NCBI GenBank assembly: GCA_013339765.2
Contig: CM023454.1
Coordinates: 43,533,177-43,597,176, forward strand
Direction of reading: 5' to 3'
DNA length: 64,000 bases
Source: Haemaphysalis longicornis
Taxonomy: Eukaryota > Arthropoda > Arachnida > Ixodida > Ixodidae
The stretch's first letter is position 1, and every line of letters starts with the position of its first letter. The notes beneath the pieces were generated by a model, which saw only the letters and a list, made by a program, of their open reading frames with translations, searched no databases and had not been told where the DNA came from. The translations under genes and the position numbers were made by a program. Below, piece after piece: positions 32,801 through 47,200 of the stretch.

Positions 32801-34964
32801 AATTAAAATGCATGCTTTGACACTCCCAAAGCTATGTTGGTATCGAAAATTTAAATTAACTCTTGTTTTCAACAAGCAGTCATAAATCAGCTGAAGAAAT
32901 ATTGGGCAGGGCCAGCAGTTGAGCCTACAAATGCACGATCTTAGCCTCGTTATGTTTAGGCGAACGTCATAGTTCAACACGTTTTTTGCAGTCCTATTGT
33001 CAGAAGACTTGCTGGAAATTCGAGCTTTTGCGCGCATTCGCCTTTCTTTGTGGATAAATCCTTGACATGGCTCGTTTGAGCTCCTGCGTGGTGGCCGCTT
33101 TCATGACGGGCTTGTAAGTTATTTTTGATGAGGCACGGGTATGTTGGGTCCGACATTTATGCCGGGTCAATGTCTTTATTACTCTCCTTTTCCTGAGGAA
33201 TCGAATACCCTAAAGCTGGTGAGTCGACGAGGCGGGTGGGCGAGGAGGGGTAGCGCTATGTGTCGCAAAGGTTTGCCCATCGGTCCGTGTGACACCGCCT
33301 TCTTGGGGCACTAAATTATATTATATATCGAGGGCCTAAAATGCTAAATTGGAAAGTCTAGTGAGCGGTTGCACCTTGCCGGTTCACATAGTACCACTCA
33401 TATTAGCTTCACACACGAAATTCATTCTTTTAAAGCATAAAAGCACCGTGCAGATCAAAAAGCGTCTGCATCACTCAGCTCCCTAACAGCTTTTTCGTCG
33501 CCGATGAAAAAACGGTATGCACATCATCCGTGTACTTTGAAACACCAGTGGCCAGGAGCACATGGGTTTTCGGTGCCAAGACGCGTGCCGTTCTTCGGCT
33601 GTACACCGCTTAACGAAGAAATGTCGGATAACCTAAGACTGTACGTGTGCTAGTCCCCTCCTGAACCGCGGTTGCCAATTATTCTGCGGCCGCTCGCTTG
33701 CCGTAATTCTTCCGAAGAACGCTAACCAAATGAGAAACATAGGTTCTGATGTCTTACGTCGGCTGGTGTCTTTTATAACACCGGTTGCCCCCAGAAAACG
33801 GATATTCTGCCGCCGGACACGCGGGTCACCAGAGAAAGGGCGAAAGCACGGCCGCAGCATTCCAGCCGGTCTCCTTCCGAACACTAACTGCAACAAGAAC
33901 ACGAATATTAGGTGACCGGTTCCTTGCCTTGCTTCGGCTGAACTTCGCTTGCCAAGAAAATACAGATGCCCTAAGGCGTTACGTCGGCCCTTCTTCAGAA
34001 GAGTCGGCTGCCGAAAATAAACTTAATATCTGGCATCGGTGTAGCTGCCAATCAGGTGTCTGAACAGGGGCGGGCGGAGAAATACCAAAGTGCTGGTGGC
34101 CGAATGTTGGCGGTTAGTGGCCGCCTGAACCTTACTGCTGACTGCACATGCTGGAGAGCGGCCATGGACGGGCCGGTATTGGGACACAGTGTTTGATGCC
34201 TCGACAGCTGGTTCACTCGAAGACGTTGCTGCCCCTGAAGTGCGAACAATGCCAAGGCTTCGCAGTGCAAACCTCGGGTGTCTGGAGGTGGTTTATGAAC
34301 GGGAGTACGGCTCTATGGCGTGGTCCCGCTGTGCCGGCAGGAGCCTTCGCCGTCTCAGCACAAGTGAGCGGTCGCCTTGACATTGGTGCTCGTCATCACT
34401 GCACCAAGTTGTATTAGGTGAGCCGCACTTGGCTCCACGGGTGTTCCATGATCCCAACGGTCGAACGTCCTTTCTTCGACTACTGTTTGACCCACTTACT
34501 TTTTTTCACCGTTTTTTACTACTCACCGGTTCCTCGAACCTCACAACACTACCCTGGCTTCAGAATATTGTTTGGGGAAGCAACACACTTTTAAAAAATT
34601 GGGCCAGGAAAAGTCCCCGCATTCAACCATTCATTTTTAAAGCTTACCAATAGTTTTATCCGACTTCGTTGATATATTGAGCCATTAAATGGTCCCGAAA
34701 TCCGCATACCACTTACAGCTAACCACAGTTCAGTACTTGCACACAACAAAAGATCACATCCGAACGAATGATCCTAATACAGACATTTCAGCCTGTTATG
34801 TTCTACCGCTAGCCAGGAAGCAAAGTGCCAGGTTCACCAGCTGTGCCAACTAGCAAACCTTTCCAAGTCAAAATAACATTTCATTCCTGTATTAGTACAT
34901 TCTCTTTCCCGCACGCTCTTTTGCAGTTCTCTTATTAGCCGGTATTTATAACAAAGCTGACTGA
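29811..34964. other. AT-rich intergenic stretch, no gene seen
   Basis: Several 60-110-codon frames have no recognised motif. Notable sequences are a TTTATTTATTTATT run at 31109-31124, which resembles the tail of tick LINEs, and a five-copy 10-bp repeat at 31811-31860. A GC-richer patch lies at 33200-34430, with frames of up to 92 codons that I cannot classify. Confidence 0.4.
31811..31860 (+). repeat. 10-bp tandem repeat, five copies
   Basis: The units are CGTCTTACCA, CTTTTTACCA, CGTCTTACCA, AGTCTTACCA and CGACTTACCA, in exact 10-base register. Confidence 0.9.
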
Positions 34965-37599
34965 GAGGAACTAAGCTAGGTGTACAGAGAACAGTGCTGT
35001 GGAATGTCCCCCGGGTAACTTTTATTTTTCTTTTCCTTAGCCAGGGAATTGGCCCCCCGCGTAGGAATTCTAACTTCGAAGCATTCAGAGCCGCGCTAAT
35101 CCCACTCGCGTATTTAAAGGCCAACACAGAAAGCAGAAAAGCCATTCGCATTCGCAGGGGTCCCTCGACCGATCTTAATCTCCGCCGCTAGAGGAAGTAA
35201 GCTACGTGTACAGAGAACAATGCTGTAGTATGTCCATCGTGCAACTTTTATTTTTATTTTCCTTAGCAAGGGGACTGGCCCCCCGAATAGGTATTCCAAC
35301 TTCGAAGCATCAAGAGTCGCCCTAATGACCCGCCGCGTATTTAAAGGCAAACTCAGAAAGCAGAAAAACCATTCCCGTTCGCAAGGCTCCCTGGACCAAC
35401 CTCAAGTTCCGCCGCTGGGAGTAAATAAGCTATTTTTACTTAGAACCGTGCTGTGGTATGGCCCCTGTGGAACTTGTTATTTTACGTTTTCTTAGCAAGG
35501 GAGCTGGCCCGCCTCGTAGGAATTCCAACTTCGAAGCAACGGAAGCCGCACAAATCCCGCCTCACATATTTAGAGCCCAACTCAGAAAGCAGGTAAACCA
35601 TTCGCGTTCGCAAGTCTCCTTGGACCGATCTCAATCTGTGCCGCTGGGAGGAAATAGGCTACGTGTAAAGAGAACTATGATTTGGTGTATTCCCGGGCAA
35701 CGTTTTGTTAGCCTTTTTCTTCCCAAGGTAACTGGTCTCTCCGCGTAGGAATCGAACTTTGAAGCATCCAGTTCCGCGCTCATTCCCCACCGCTTGTTTA
35801 AAGGTCAACTCAGAAAGCAGAAGGTCTATTCCCGTTCGCAAGGCTTATTCGATTGGTCTGAATCTCCTCCGCTAAGATGAAGTAAGCTACGTGTTCAGAG
35901 AACAATGCTGTGGTATGCCCCCCGGGCAACTTTTTATTTTCATTATCTTCAGCAAGGCAACTGGCCCAACCGAGTAGGAATGGTAACCTTGAAGCGTCTA
36001 GAGCCGCGCTAATCATCCCGCCACGTATTTCAAGGTCAACTCAGAAAACAGAAAAACCATTCGCCTTCGCAAGGCTCCAAGGACTGATCTCAATCTACGC
36101 CGCTGGGAGGAAATAAGCTACGTGTACAGAGAACAATTCTGTGGTATGTCCCTTAGGAAATATTTATTTTTTTGTTCCTTAGCAAATGAACTGGCTCCGC
36201 GGAAGAGGACTGCTAAATTCGAAGCATTCATAGCCGCGCTAATCCACCGCCACGTATATAAAGGCCAACCGAGAAAGCACAAAAACAATTCGGATTCGCA
36301 AGGCTCCCTAGACCGATCTTAATATCCGATGTTGGGAGGATATAAGGTACTTTTGCTGAGAACATTGTTGTCTTGTGTTTCCCATGCAAGTTGTTATTTT
36401 CCATTCCCTTAGCAAGGGAGCTGGCACGGCTCGTAGGAATTCCAACTTCGAAGCAATGGAAGCCGCACAAATCCCCCGTCGCCTATTTAAAAGCCAACTA
36501 AGACAGCAGAAAAAAAACATTATTGTTCGCAAGTCTACTTGAACTGATCTCAATCCCGCCGTTGGGGGAAACAGGCTACGTACTGAGTACAATGCGGTGG
36601 TATGTCCCTCGGGCAACTTTTATTTTGGTTTTCTTAGCAACGAAACTGGCCCCGCCTAGTAGGAATTCTCACTTCGAAGCAACCATAGCCGCGCTAATCC
36701 CAGAAAGCAGAAAAACTATTCCCGTTCGCAAGCTCCCTGGACCGATCTCAATATCAACCACTGGGAGGAAATATGCTACTGTACAGAGACTATAGCTGTG
36801 GTATGTTTCCTGGGCAACTTTTTATTTTCATTTCTTTTAACAAGCGAACTGCCCGCCGTGTACGAATGCTAACTTCGAAGCATCCAAAGCCACGATAATG
36901 CCCCGCTTCGTATTTAAAAGAAAACTCAGAAACCAAGAAAACAATTGGCGTTCGGAAGGCTCCCTGGACCGATCTCAATCTTCGCCGCTGGGAGGAAATT
37001 GGCTACGTGTACAGAGAACAATATGTGGTATGTCCATCGGGCAACTTTTTATGTTCCTTTTTCTTAGCACCGGAACTGGCCCCCCCACGTTGGAATTTTA
37101 CCATCGAAGCATTCAGAGCCGCGCTCATTCCCCGCCGCTTATTTAAAGGTCAACTCAGAAAAAGAAAAACTATTCCAATTCGCAACACTCCCTGGAACGA
37201 TCTCACCATCAACCGCTTGGAGGAAATTGGCTACGTGTACAGAGAACAATGCTGTGGTATGTTCCCCATGTAACTTTTTTTTCTTTTCGTTATCAACGTA
37301 ATTGGCCCCGCGCATAGGAATACTAACTCGGAAGCATCCAGAGGTGCGGTAATCCGCCGCCACGTATTTAACAACAACTCAGAAAGCAGAAAAACCATTC
37401 GAGTTTGCATCTCTCCATGGACTGATCTCAATCTCCGCCGGTGAGGGGAAATGAGCTACGTGTACAGAAAACAACGGTTTGGTATGTCCTTCGGGAAACT
37501 TTAATTTTTCTTTTCCTTAGCAAGGGAAGTGGCACAACCACTCAGGAATTCTAGCTTCGAAGCATTGAGAGCCAGGGCAATCCCCCGCCGCGTAATAAA

Positions 37600-39250
37600 A
37601 GGCCAACTCCGATAGCAGAAACCATTCCCGTTCGAAAGGTTTTATCGACCGATCTCAATCTCCGCCGCTGGGAGGAAATAAGCCACGAGTACAGAGAACA
37701 ATGCTGTGGTATATCCCCAGGGCAACTTTTTACTTTCCTTTTCCTTTGCAAGGGAACTGTCCACGCCGTGTAGGAATTCTAAATTGGAAGCAACCAAAGC
37801 CGCGCTAATCTCCCCAACGTAGTAAAGTCCAACACAGAAAGCAGAAAAACCATTCGCCTTCGCAACGCACCCGGACTGATCTGAATCTTTGCCGCTGGTA
37901 GGAAATAAGCTACGTGTACCAAAACATTGCTGTGGTATGTCCCTGGGCAACTTTTATTTTCCTTTTCTTTAGCAAGGGAGACTGGCCCCGCCTCCTAGGA
38001 ATTCCTACTTTGAAGCAACGGAAGCCGCACAAATCTCGCGCCGCGTATTTAAAGTCCAAATCAGAAATCACAAAAACCATTCGCGTTCGCAAGGCTCCTT
38101 GAACCGATCTCAATCTCCGCCGCAGAGATAAATAAGCAACGTGTACAGAGAACAATGCTGTGGTATGTCCCCATGTATTTTCCTTTTCTTTGCAAAGAAC
38201 TGGCCCCGCCGCGAGGAATGCTAACTTCAAGCATCCAAGCCGCGCTAATTCCTCATTACTTATTTAAAGGCCAACTCAGAAAGCAGAAAATCCATTCGCA
38301 TTCGCAAGCCTTCATGAACCGATCTGAATCTCCACCAATATAAGGAAATAAGCTACGTGTATTGAGAACAATGCTGTGGTATGTTCTCGGGCAACATTTA
38401 TTTTCCTTTTGCTTAGCAAAGAAACTGGCCTCGCCGCATAGAAATTATGCTTTTGAAGCATTCAGAGCCGCGGTAACCCCCAACACGTATCTCAAGGCCA
38501 ACTCAGAAAGCAGAAAAACCCTTCGCGTTCCAAGGTACCCAGGACCGATCTCAATCTCCACCGCTGAGAGGAAATAAGCAACGTGTACAGAGAACAATGC
38601 TGTCGTATGCCCCACGGGCAACTTTGATTTTCCTTTTCCTTAACAAGGAAACTGGCCCTGCCGCGTAGGAATTACAACTCGGAAGCATCCAGAGCCACGC
38701 TAATCTCCAGCCGCGTATTTAAAGGCCAACTCAGAAAGCATAAAAACCATTCGCGTTCGCAAGGCTCCCTGTACTGATCTCCATCTCCGCAGCTTGGAGG
38801 AGCTAAGGTAGGTGTACAGAGAATAATGCTGTGGCATGTCCCTCATGCAACTTTTAATTTTCTTTTTCTTAGCAAGGGATCTGGCACCGCCTAAAAATTC
38901 TGCGTTCGAAGCATTTGGAGCCGCGCTATTCCCCGCCACATATTTCAAGGCCAACTCAGAAAGCAGAAAAACGTTTTGCGTTCCAAGGCACCCAGGACCG
39001 ATCTCAATCTCCGCCGCTGGGAGGAAATAAGCTACGTATACAGAGAACAATGCTGTGGTATGTCACACGGGCAACTTTTATTTTCCTTTTCCTTAGCAAG
39101 GGAACTGGCCTGCCGCGTAGGAATTCTAACTTGGAAGCATCCAGAGCCACGCTAATCTCCATCTGCGTATTTAAAGGCCAACTCAGAAAGCATAAAAACC
39201 ATTCGTGTTCGCAAGGCTGCCTGGACCGATCTCAATCTCTGCCAGTGAGG
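37600..39250 (+). repeat. Satellite sub-block, first of three related copies
   Basis: This block of about seven monomers matches 41230-42890 at an offset of 3625-3643 bases (about 16 monomers). It matches 47270-48600 less exactly. A diagnostic shared variant is the monomer encoding a CLAKKLASPHRNYAFEAFR-type frame at 38404 and 42054. Another is the AAAAATTCTGC/AAAAATTTTAC deletion variant near 38893 and 42535. Confidence 0.75.
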
Positions 39251-41499
39251 GAAAATAAGCTACCTGTACTGAGAACAATGGTGTGGTATGTCCAACGGGA
39301 AACTTTTTGTTTTCATTTTTTTTGCAAAGTAACTGGCCCCACCGTTCAAGGATGCTAACTTCGAAGCATATAGAGTCGCGCTAACAGGTCCGCGTATTTT
39401 ACTACAAACTTCAGAAAGCTGAAAAAGCCCTCGCGTTCGCAAGGCTCCCTGGACCGATCTCAGTCTCCACCGCTGGGAAGAAATAAGCTACGTGTACAGA
39501 GAACAATCTGTGGTATGTTCCACGGGCAACTTTTATTTTTCATTGTTTTAGCAAGAAAACTGGCCCCGACATGTAAAAATGCTAACTTCGAAGCATCTAG
39601 AGCCACGCTAATTCCCCGACGGGTGTTTAAAGGCCAACACAGAAAGCAGAAAAAACCATTCGCCTTCGCGAGGCTCCCTGGACCGATCTCAATTTCCACC
39701 GCTGGGAGGATGTAAGCTACGTGCTCAGAGAACAATGCTGTGGTATGTCCCTTGTCAATTTTTTTTTCCTTTTCCTAAGCAAGGAACTGTCCCCGCCGCT
39801 TAGGAATTCTAACTTCGAAGTATGCAGAGCCGCCGTAATCCCCCGCCGCTATTTAAAGGCCAACTGAGAAAGCAGAAAAACCATTCGCGTTCGCAAGGCT
39901 CCCTGGACTGATCTCAATCTCCACCGCTGGGAGGAAATAAGCTACGTCTACAGAGAACAATGATGTGGTATGTCCCCAGGGCAACTTTTTTTTCTTTTCT
40001 TAGCAAGGAAACTGTCCCCGCAGCGTAGGAATTCTAACTTGGTAGCATCCAAAGCCGCGCTAAAACCCTGCCACGTATATGAAGGCCAAATCAGAAAGCA
40101 GAAAAACCATTCGCGTTCGCGAGGCTGGCTGGACCGATCTCCCTCTCCACCGCTGGAAGGAAATAAGCTACGCGTACAGAAAACAATGCCGTGCTATGTT
40201 CCCCAGGCACCTTTTATTTTCCTTTTGCTTAGAACGAGAACTGCCCCCCCCCGCGTAGGAATTCTAACTTGAAAGCATACGAGCCGCGCTAATCTGCCGC
40301 CGCGATTTAAATACGAACCCAGAAAGCAAAAAAACATTCGCGTTCGCAAGGCTCCCTGGACTGATCTCAATCTCCACCGCTGGGAGGAAATAAGCTACGT
40401 GTACAGAGAACAATGCTGTGGTATGTCACCCAGGCAACTTTTTATTTTCCTTTTCCTTAGCAAGAGAACTGAGCCCGCCGCGTAGGAATTCTAACTTGGA
40501 AGCATCCAGAGCCAGCGCTGACCCCCCGCCATGTCTTTCAAGGACAACTCAGAAAGCGGAAAAACCCATCGCGTTTCAGGCTGCCGGGACCGATCTCATT
40601 CTCCACCGATGGAAGGAAATAAGCAACGTGTACAGAGAACAATGCTGTGGTATGTCCCGAGCACCTTTTATTTTCCTTTTCCTTAGAAAGGGAACTGGCC
40701 CTGCCGCGTAGGAATTCTAACTTCGAAGCATCCAGAGCCGCGCTAATCTCCCGCCGCGTATTTAATGGCCAACTGAGAAAGCAGAAAAACCATTCGCGTT
40801 CGCAAGGCTACCTGGACTGATCTCAATCTCCGCCGCTGGGAGGAAATAAGCTACGTCTACAGAGAACAATGATGTGGTATGTCCCTAGGGCAACTTTTTA
40901 TTTTTCTTTTTCTTAGCAATAAATGTGTCCCCAAAGCGTAGACATTCTTACTTGGTAGCAACCAGAGCCGCGCTAAAACCCCGCCACATATATCAAGGCT
41001 AACTTAGAAAGCAGAAAAACCATTCGCGTTTGCAACTCCCCTTGGACTGATCTCAATCTCCGCCGGTGAGAGGAAATGAGCTACGTGCACAGAGAACAAC
41101 GTAGTGGTATGTCCTTCGGGAAACTTTCATTTTTCTTTTCCTTAGCAAGGGAAGTGGCTCTGCCACTGAGGAATTCTAGTTTCGAAGCATTGAGAGCCAC
41201 AGTAATCCCCCACCGCGTAATAAAAGGTCAACTCAGATAGCAGAAACCATTAGCGTTCGCAAGGTTCCATCGACCAATCTCAATCTCCGCCGCTGGGATG
41301 AAATAAGCCACGAGTACAGAGAACAATGCTGTGGTATATCCCCAGGGCAACTTTTTATTTTCCTTTTCCTTTGCAAGGGAACTGTTCCCGCCGTGTAGGA
41401 ATTCTAACTTAGAAGCAACCAAAGCCGTGTTAATCTCCCCCACGTAGTAAAGTCCAACACAGAAAGCAGAAAAACCATTCGCCTTCGCAACGCACCCCG

Positions 41500-44400
41500 G
41501 ACTGATCTGAATCTTTGCCGCTGGTAGGAAATAAGCTACGTGTACCGAGAACGTTCCTGTGGTATGTCCCCTGGGGCAACTTGATATTTTCCTTTTCCTT
41601 ACCAAGAGAGCTGGCCCCGCCTCCTAGGAATTCCTACTTTGAAGCAACGGAATCTGCTCAAATCTCGCGCCGCGAATTTAAATTCCAAATCAGAAGTCAC
41701 AAAAACCATTCGCGTTCGCCAGGCTAATTGAACCGATCTCAATCTCCGCCGCAGAGATAAATAAGCAACGTGTACACAGAACAATGCTGTGGTATGTCCC
41801 CGTAGCAAATTTGTATTTTCAATTTCTTTTGCAAAGGAACTTGCCCCGCCGCGTAGGAATGCTAACTTCGAAGCATCCAGAGCCGCGCTAATTTAACATT
41901 ACTTATTTAAAGGCCAACTGAAAAAGCAGAAAATCAATTCGCATTCGCAAGCCTTCATGAACCGATCTGAATCTCCACCAATATAAGGAAATAAGCTACG
42001 TGTATTGAGAACAATGCTGTGGTATGCTTCCCGGGCAACGTTTATTTTCCTTTTGCTTAGCAAAGAAACTGGCCTCGCCGCATAGAAATTATGCTTTTGA
42101 AGCATTCAGAGCCGCGGTGACCCCCAACACGTATCTCAAGACCAACTCAGAAAGCAGAAAAAGTCTTCGCGTTCCAAGGTACCCAGGACCGATCTCAATC
42201 TCGCCGCTGAGAGGAAATAAGCAACGTGTACAGAGAACAAGGCTGTCGTATGCCCCACGGGCAACTTTGATTTTCCTTTTCCTTAGCAAGGGAACTGGCC
42301 CTGCCGCGTAGGAATTATAACTGGGAAGCATCCAGAGCCACGCTAATCTCCAGCCGCGTATTTAAAGGCCAACTCAGAAAGCATAAAAACCATTCGCGTT
42401 CGCAAGGCTATCTGTACTGATCTCCATCTCCGCACCTTGGAGGAACTAAGGTAGGTGTACAGAGAATAATGCTGTGGCATGTCCCGCATGCAACTTTTAA
42501 TTTTCTTTTTCTTAGCAATGGATCTGGCACCGCCTAAAAATTTTACGTTCGAAGCATCTAGAGCCGCGGTAATCCCCGCCACATATTTCAAGGCCAACTC
42601 AGAAAGCAGAAAAACTTTTTGCGTTCCAAGGCACCCAGGACCGATCTCAATCTCCGCCGCTGGGAGGAAATAGGCTACGTCTACAGAGAACAATGCCGTG
42701 GTATGTCACACGGGCAACTTTGATTTTCCTTTTCCTTAGCAAGGGAACTGGCCCTGCCTCCGTAAAAATTCTAACTTGAAGCATCCAGAGCCACGCTAAT
42801 CTTCAGCCGCGTATTTAAAGGCCAACTCAGAAAGCATAAAAACCATTCGTGTTCGGAAGGCTGCCTGGACTGATCTGAATCTCCGCCGGTGAGGGAAAAT
42901 AAGCTACCTGCACTGAGAACAATGCTGTGGTAAGTCCCCCGGGAAACTTTTTGCTTTCATTTTCTTTAGCAAAGTAACTGGTCCCGCCGTTTAAGAATGC
43001 TAACTTCGAAGCATCTAGAGCCGCGCTAATTCCCGGATGGGTGTTTAAGGGCTAACACAGAAACCAGAAAAACCATTCGCATTCGCAAGCTTCCATGGAC
43101 TGATCAGAATCTTCGCCGCTGGGAGGAAATAAGCTACGTGCACAGAGAAGAAACTGTAGTATATCACCAAGCAACTCTTTATTTTCTTTTTTCTTAGCAA
43201 CAGAACAGGCCCTGCCGCATAGAAATTCTAACTTGGAAGCAATCACAGCCGCGCTAACCCCCGTCACGTATTCAAGGGAAACTCAGAAAGTAGAAAAACT
43301 CTTCGGGTTAGCAAAGCTCCGTGGACCGATCTAAATCTCCATCGTTGGAAGGAAATAGGCTAAGTGTACAGTGACCAGTGCGGTGGTATCTCCCCAGGAC
43401 AACTTCTTATCTTCCTATTCTTTAGCAAGGGAAGTGGCCCCGGCGCGTAGAAATGCTTCGAAGCATACAGAGCCACGATAATACCTCGCCGCATATTTAA
43501 AGGCCAACTGAGAAAGCAGCAATGGCATTCGCATTCGCAAGGCTCCCTGTACTGCTCTAAATCTCGGCCGCTGGGAGGAAATAAGCTACGTGTACAGAAA
43601 CAAATGCAGTGGTATGTCCCCAGGGAAACTTTTTATTTTCCTTTTAAATACCAAGGAAAGGAAACTGGCCCCAGTGCTAAGGAATTGTAACTTGAAAGCA
43701 ACCAGAACGCCGGTAACCCCTCTTAGTGTATTAAAAACCAACTCAGAAAGCACAAATACTATTCTGGTTCGCAAGACTCCTTGGACCGATCTCAATCTAA
43801 GCCTCTTGGAGGAAATAAGCTACGTGTACAGGAAACAATGTTGTGGTATGTCCCTTAAGCAACTTTTATTTTTATTTTCCTTAGCAACAGAACAGCCCCC
43901 CCCCCCCCCCCCCGCGTAGGAATTCTAACTTCGAAGCATCCAGTGCCATGCTAATACCCAACCACGTAATAAACTGCCAACTCTGAAAACAGAAAAACCA
44001 TTCCATTCTCAAGGCTCCCTGGACCGAACTCAAACTCCCCCGCTGAGAGGAATTAAGCTACGGGTACAGAAAACCGCGCTGTGGTATATCCCCCAGGCAA
44101 CTTTTTGTTTCCCTCCGCCGTAGCAAGGAAACTGGCCCCGCCAGATAGGAATTCTAACTCCGAAGCATCCACTGCCACGCTAATACCCAACCACGTAATA
44201 ATCTGCCAACTCTGAAAACAGAAAAAAACATTCCCATTCTCAAGGCTCCCTGGACCGAACTCAAACTCCCCCGCTGAGAGGAATTAAGCTACGGGTACAG
44301 AAAACCCGCTGTGGTATATCCCCCAGGCAACTTTTTGTTTCCCTATTCCGTAGCAAGGAAACTGGCCCCGCCGGATAGGAATTCTAACTTCGAAGCATCC

Positions 44401-47200
44401 AGAGCCGCGCTAATCCTACGACGCATATTTAAAGACCAACTCCGAAAGCTGAAATTTATTCGAGTTCGCAAAGCTCCCTAGGCCGATCTCAATCTCCGCC
44501 GCCAAGAGGAAATAAGCTACGCGTACAAGGAACAATGCTGTGGTATGTCCCTCGGGTAACGTTTTATTTTCCTTATTCTTCGTAGCGGAACTTTCACCAC
44601 CGCGTAGGAATTTTACTTTAGAAGCATCCCGAGCCACGCTAAACCCCCCGCGTATTTAAAGGCCAAATCAGAAAGCACAAATATTATTCGTGTTCGCAAG
44701 GCTCCTTGGACCAATCTCAATCTCCGCCGCTGGAAGGAAATAAGCTACATGTACAGAAAACTTTGCTGTGATATGTCCTTCATGCAACTTTTATTTTTAT
44801 TTTCCTTAGCAATACAACTGCCCCCCCCCCCCCGCGTATAAATTCTAACTTCGAAACATCCAGAGCCGCGCTAATTACTCGCCGCGTATTTTACGGCAAA
44901 CTAAAAAGCAGAAAAACCATTCGCCTTTGCAAGGCTCTCTAGACTGATCTCAATGTCCAACACTGGGAGGAAATAGGCTACGTGTAGAGATAACGTTGCT
45001 GTGGTATGTTCCCAGGGCAACTTTTTATTTTCATTTTGTTTGGCAAGGCAACTGGCCTCGCCGTGTAGGAATGAAGAGTTGGAAGCATCCAGAGCTGCGC
45101 TAATCCCCCGCCGCGTATTTAAATGCCAACCCAGGAAGCAGAGCAACCATTCTCGCTTGCAAGGTTCCTTGGACCGATCTCAGTCTCTGCCACCGAGGGG
45201 AAAGAAGCTACGTGTGCAGAGAACAATACTGTGGTATATCTCCGCGCAACTTTTTATTTTCATTTTCTTTAGCAAGGGACTGGCCCCGACAGCTAAGAAT
45301 GCTTACTTAGAAACATCCAGAGCCACGCTAATCCCCCTGCCGCGTATTTAAAGGCCACTCAGAAAGCACCAATACCATTCGCGTTCGCAAGGATCCTTGG
45401 CCCGATCTCAATATCCGCCTCTGGCAGGAAGTAAGTTACGTGTACAGAGAACAATGCTGTGGTGTGTCCCTCGTGCAACTTTTATTTTTCATTTTCCTTA
45501 GCAAGAGAACTGGACCCGCAGTGTGGGAATGGTAACTTCGAAGCAACCAGAACAACGCTAATCCCGCCGTGTATTTAAAGGCCAACTCAGAAAGCAGAAA
45601 AATCATTCGGTTTCGAAGGTTCCTTGTACCGATCTCAACCTCCGCCGCGTTAAGGAAATAAGCTACGTGTACAGGAAACAATGCTGTGTTATGTCCCCCG
45701 GGCCACTTTTTATTTTCCTTTTCCTTAGAAAGGGAGCTGGCCCCGCCGCGTAGGAATTCAAACTTCGAAGCATCGAAAGCCGCGCTAATCCTCCTTGCGG
45801 ATTTAAAGGCAAACTATGAAAGTAGTAAAACAATTCGCGTTCGCAAGGCTCATTACACCGATATCAATCTCCACCGCTAGGGGGAAATAAGCTACGTGTA
45901 GAGAAAAAATCTCTCGTATGTCCCTTGGGCAACTTTTATTTTCCTTTCCCTTAGCTAATGAACTGGGCCCGCTGCATAGGAATTCTAACTTCGAAGCATC
46001 CAGAGCAGCGCTAATCTGTGGCGGCGTATTTAAAGGCCAACTCAGAAAGCAGAAAAACCAATCCTGTTCGCCAGTAGCCCGGAACCCATCTCAATCTCCG
46101 CCGCTAGGAGGAAGTAAGGTATGTGTACCGAGAACCTCGGTTTGGAATGACTACTGGGCAACTTGTTATTTTCATTTTTTAAGTGAGAATGCACTTCTTA
46201 AGCGAGCCTGAATCGCCCGCCGCCGTCGTCCGCATAGCAACAGCTGCGGGTGCTCGCGCTCCTCGTCTCCCTTCGCGTCTTCCCTAGCAACGGGGGGGAG
46301 ATGGGCGCGCGCTACTCTCCTCCTCCTCTCTCCGCTCAGTGACTGCGGGTGTTGGGTGCTCCTCTCCTCTTTGGGCGGGATAGCTCTCGCTCGCGTAGCG
46401 GGCGCACCGCATTCCGACGCGTGAGGGCGCTCGTGTAGCCCTCGCCATAACGGCCGGCGCAACTCTCCTCCTCCTCTCTCCGTTCAGTGACTGCGGGTGT
46501 TGGGCGCCTCCTCTCCACTCCAAGATCACGATATCCATCGTAATCGCGCAATCAACAACCGTGCATTCGCACTTACACTCTCTCCCCTCGGGGAAGTGCG
46601 AGGGAATTTTTTTTGCAAGGGAACTGGTCCCGCCCGGTAGGACTGCTAACTTCGGAAAACTTCAAGCCGCGCAAATCTCGCGCTTCGTATTATAGGCCAC
46701 ATCAGAAAGAAGAAAACCCAATCGCGTTCGTAAGGCTCCCTGGACCCATCTCAATCTTCGCCGCTGGGAGGAAGTACGTGTACAGAGAACAATGCTGTGG
46801 TATGTCCCTCGGGTAACTTTGTATTTTCCTTTTTCTTAGCAAGGGAGCAGGCCCCGCCTCGTAGGAATTTTAAATTTGAAGCATAGGGAGCCGCACTAAT
46901 CCCCCGTCACGTATATAAAGGCCAACTCAGAAAGCAGGAAAACCATTCGTGTTCGCAAGGCTCCATGGACCGATCTCAATCTCCGCCGGTGAGGGAAAAT
47001 ACGCTACGTGTACTGAGAACAATGCTGTGGTATGTCCCCTGGGAACATTTTATTTTCATTTTCTTAAGCAAAGTAACTGGTCCCCCGTTTAAGAATGCTA
47101 ACTTCGAAGCATCTAGAGCCGCGCAAATTCCGGATGGTTTTTAAAAGGAGAAACACAGAAAGCAAAAAAACCAAATTCCCCGTTCGTAAGGCTCCCTGGA
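41500..47200 (+). repeat. Higher-order satellite repeat, first copy
   Basis: This about 5.7-kb block (close to 25 monomers of 228 bp) is followed directly by a second copy at about 47200-52620. Anchors are 41631 to 47330 (offset 5699), 42756 to 48451 (5695), 43052 to 48747 (5695) and 45436 to 50892 (5456). The last offset shows the second copy has lost about one monomer near 44 kb of the first. Long identical stretches occur, for example in the 43052 and 48747 minus frames. Confidence 0.8.
46181..46606. mobile_element. Inverted-repeat insertion in satellite, copy 1
   Basis: A non-satellite segment interrupts a monomer within its T-run. It starts AAGTGAGAATGCACTTC and has GTGCATTCGCACTTA at 46561-46575, giving a 15-base terminal inverted repeat with one mismatch. 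The body is CT-rich with two direct repeats of about 60 bases (CTCCTCCTCTCTCCG-TCAGTG, at 46318 and 46468). There is no coding capacity beyond arginine-rich chance frames. The size and ends suit a non-autonomous DNA transposon, but no target-site duplication could be identified in the T-run. Confidence 0.65.

Noticed and set aside
46172..46551. Arginine/glutamate-rich minus frames (RREEEES patterns) and the 51628-52007 equivalents
   Set aside because: They come from CT-rich direct repeats of the inverted-repeat insertion, open in three overlapping frames; no real protein.
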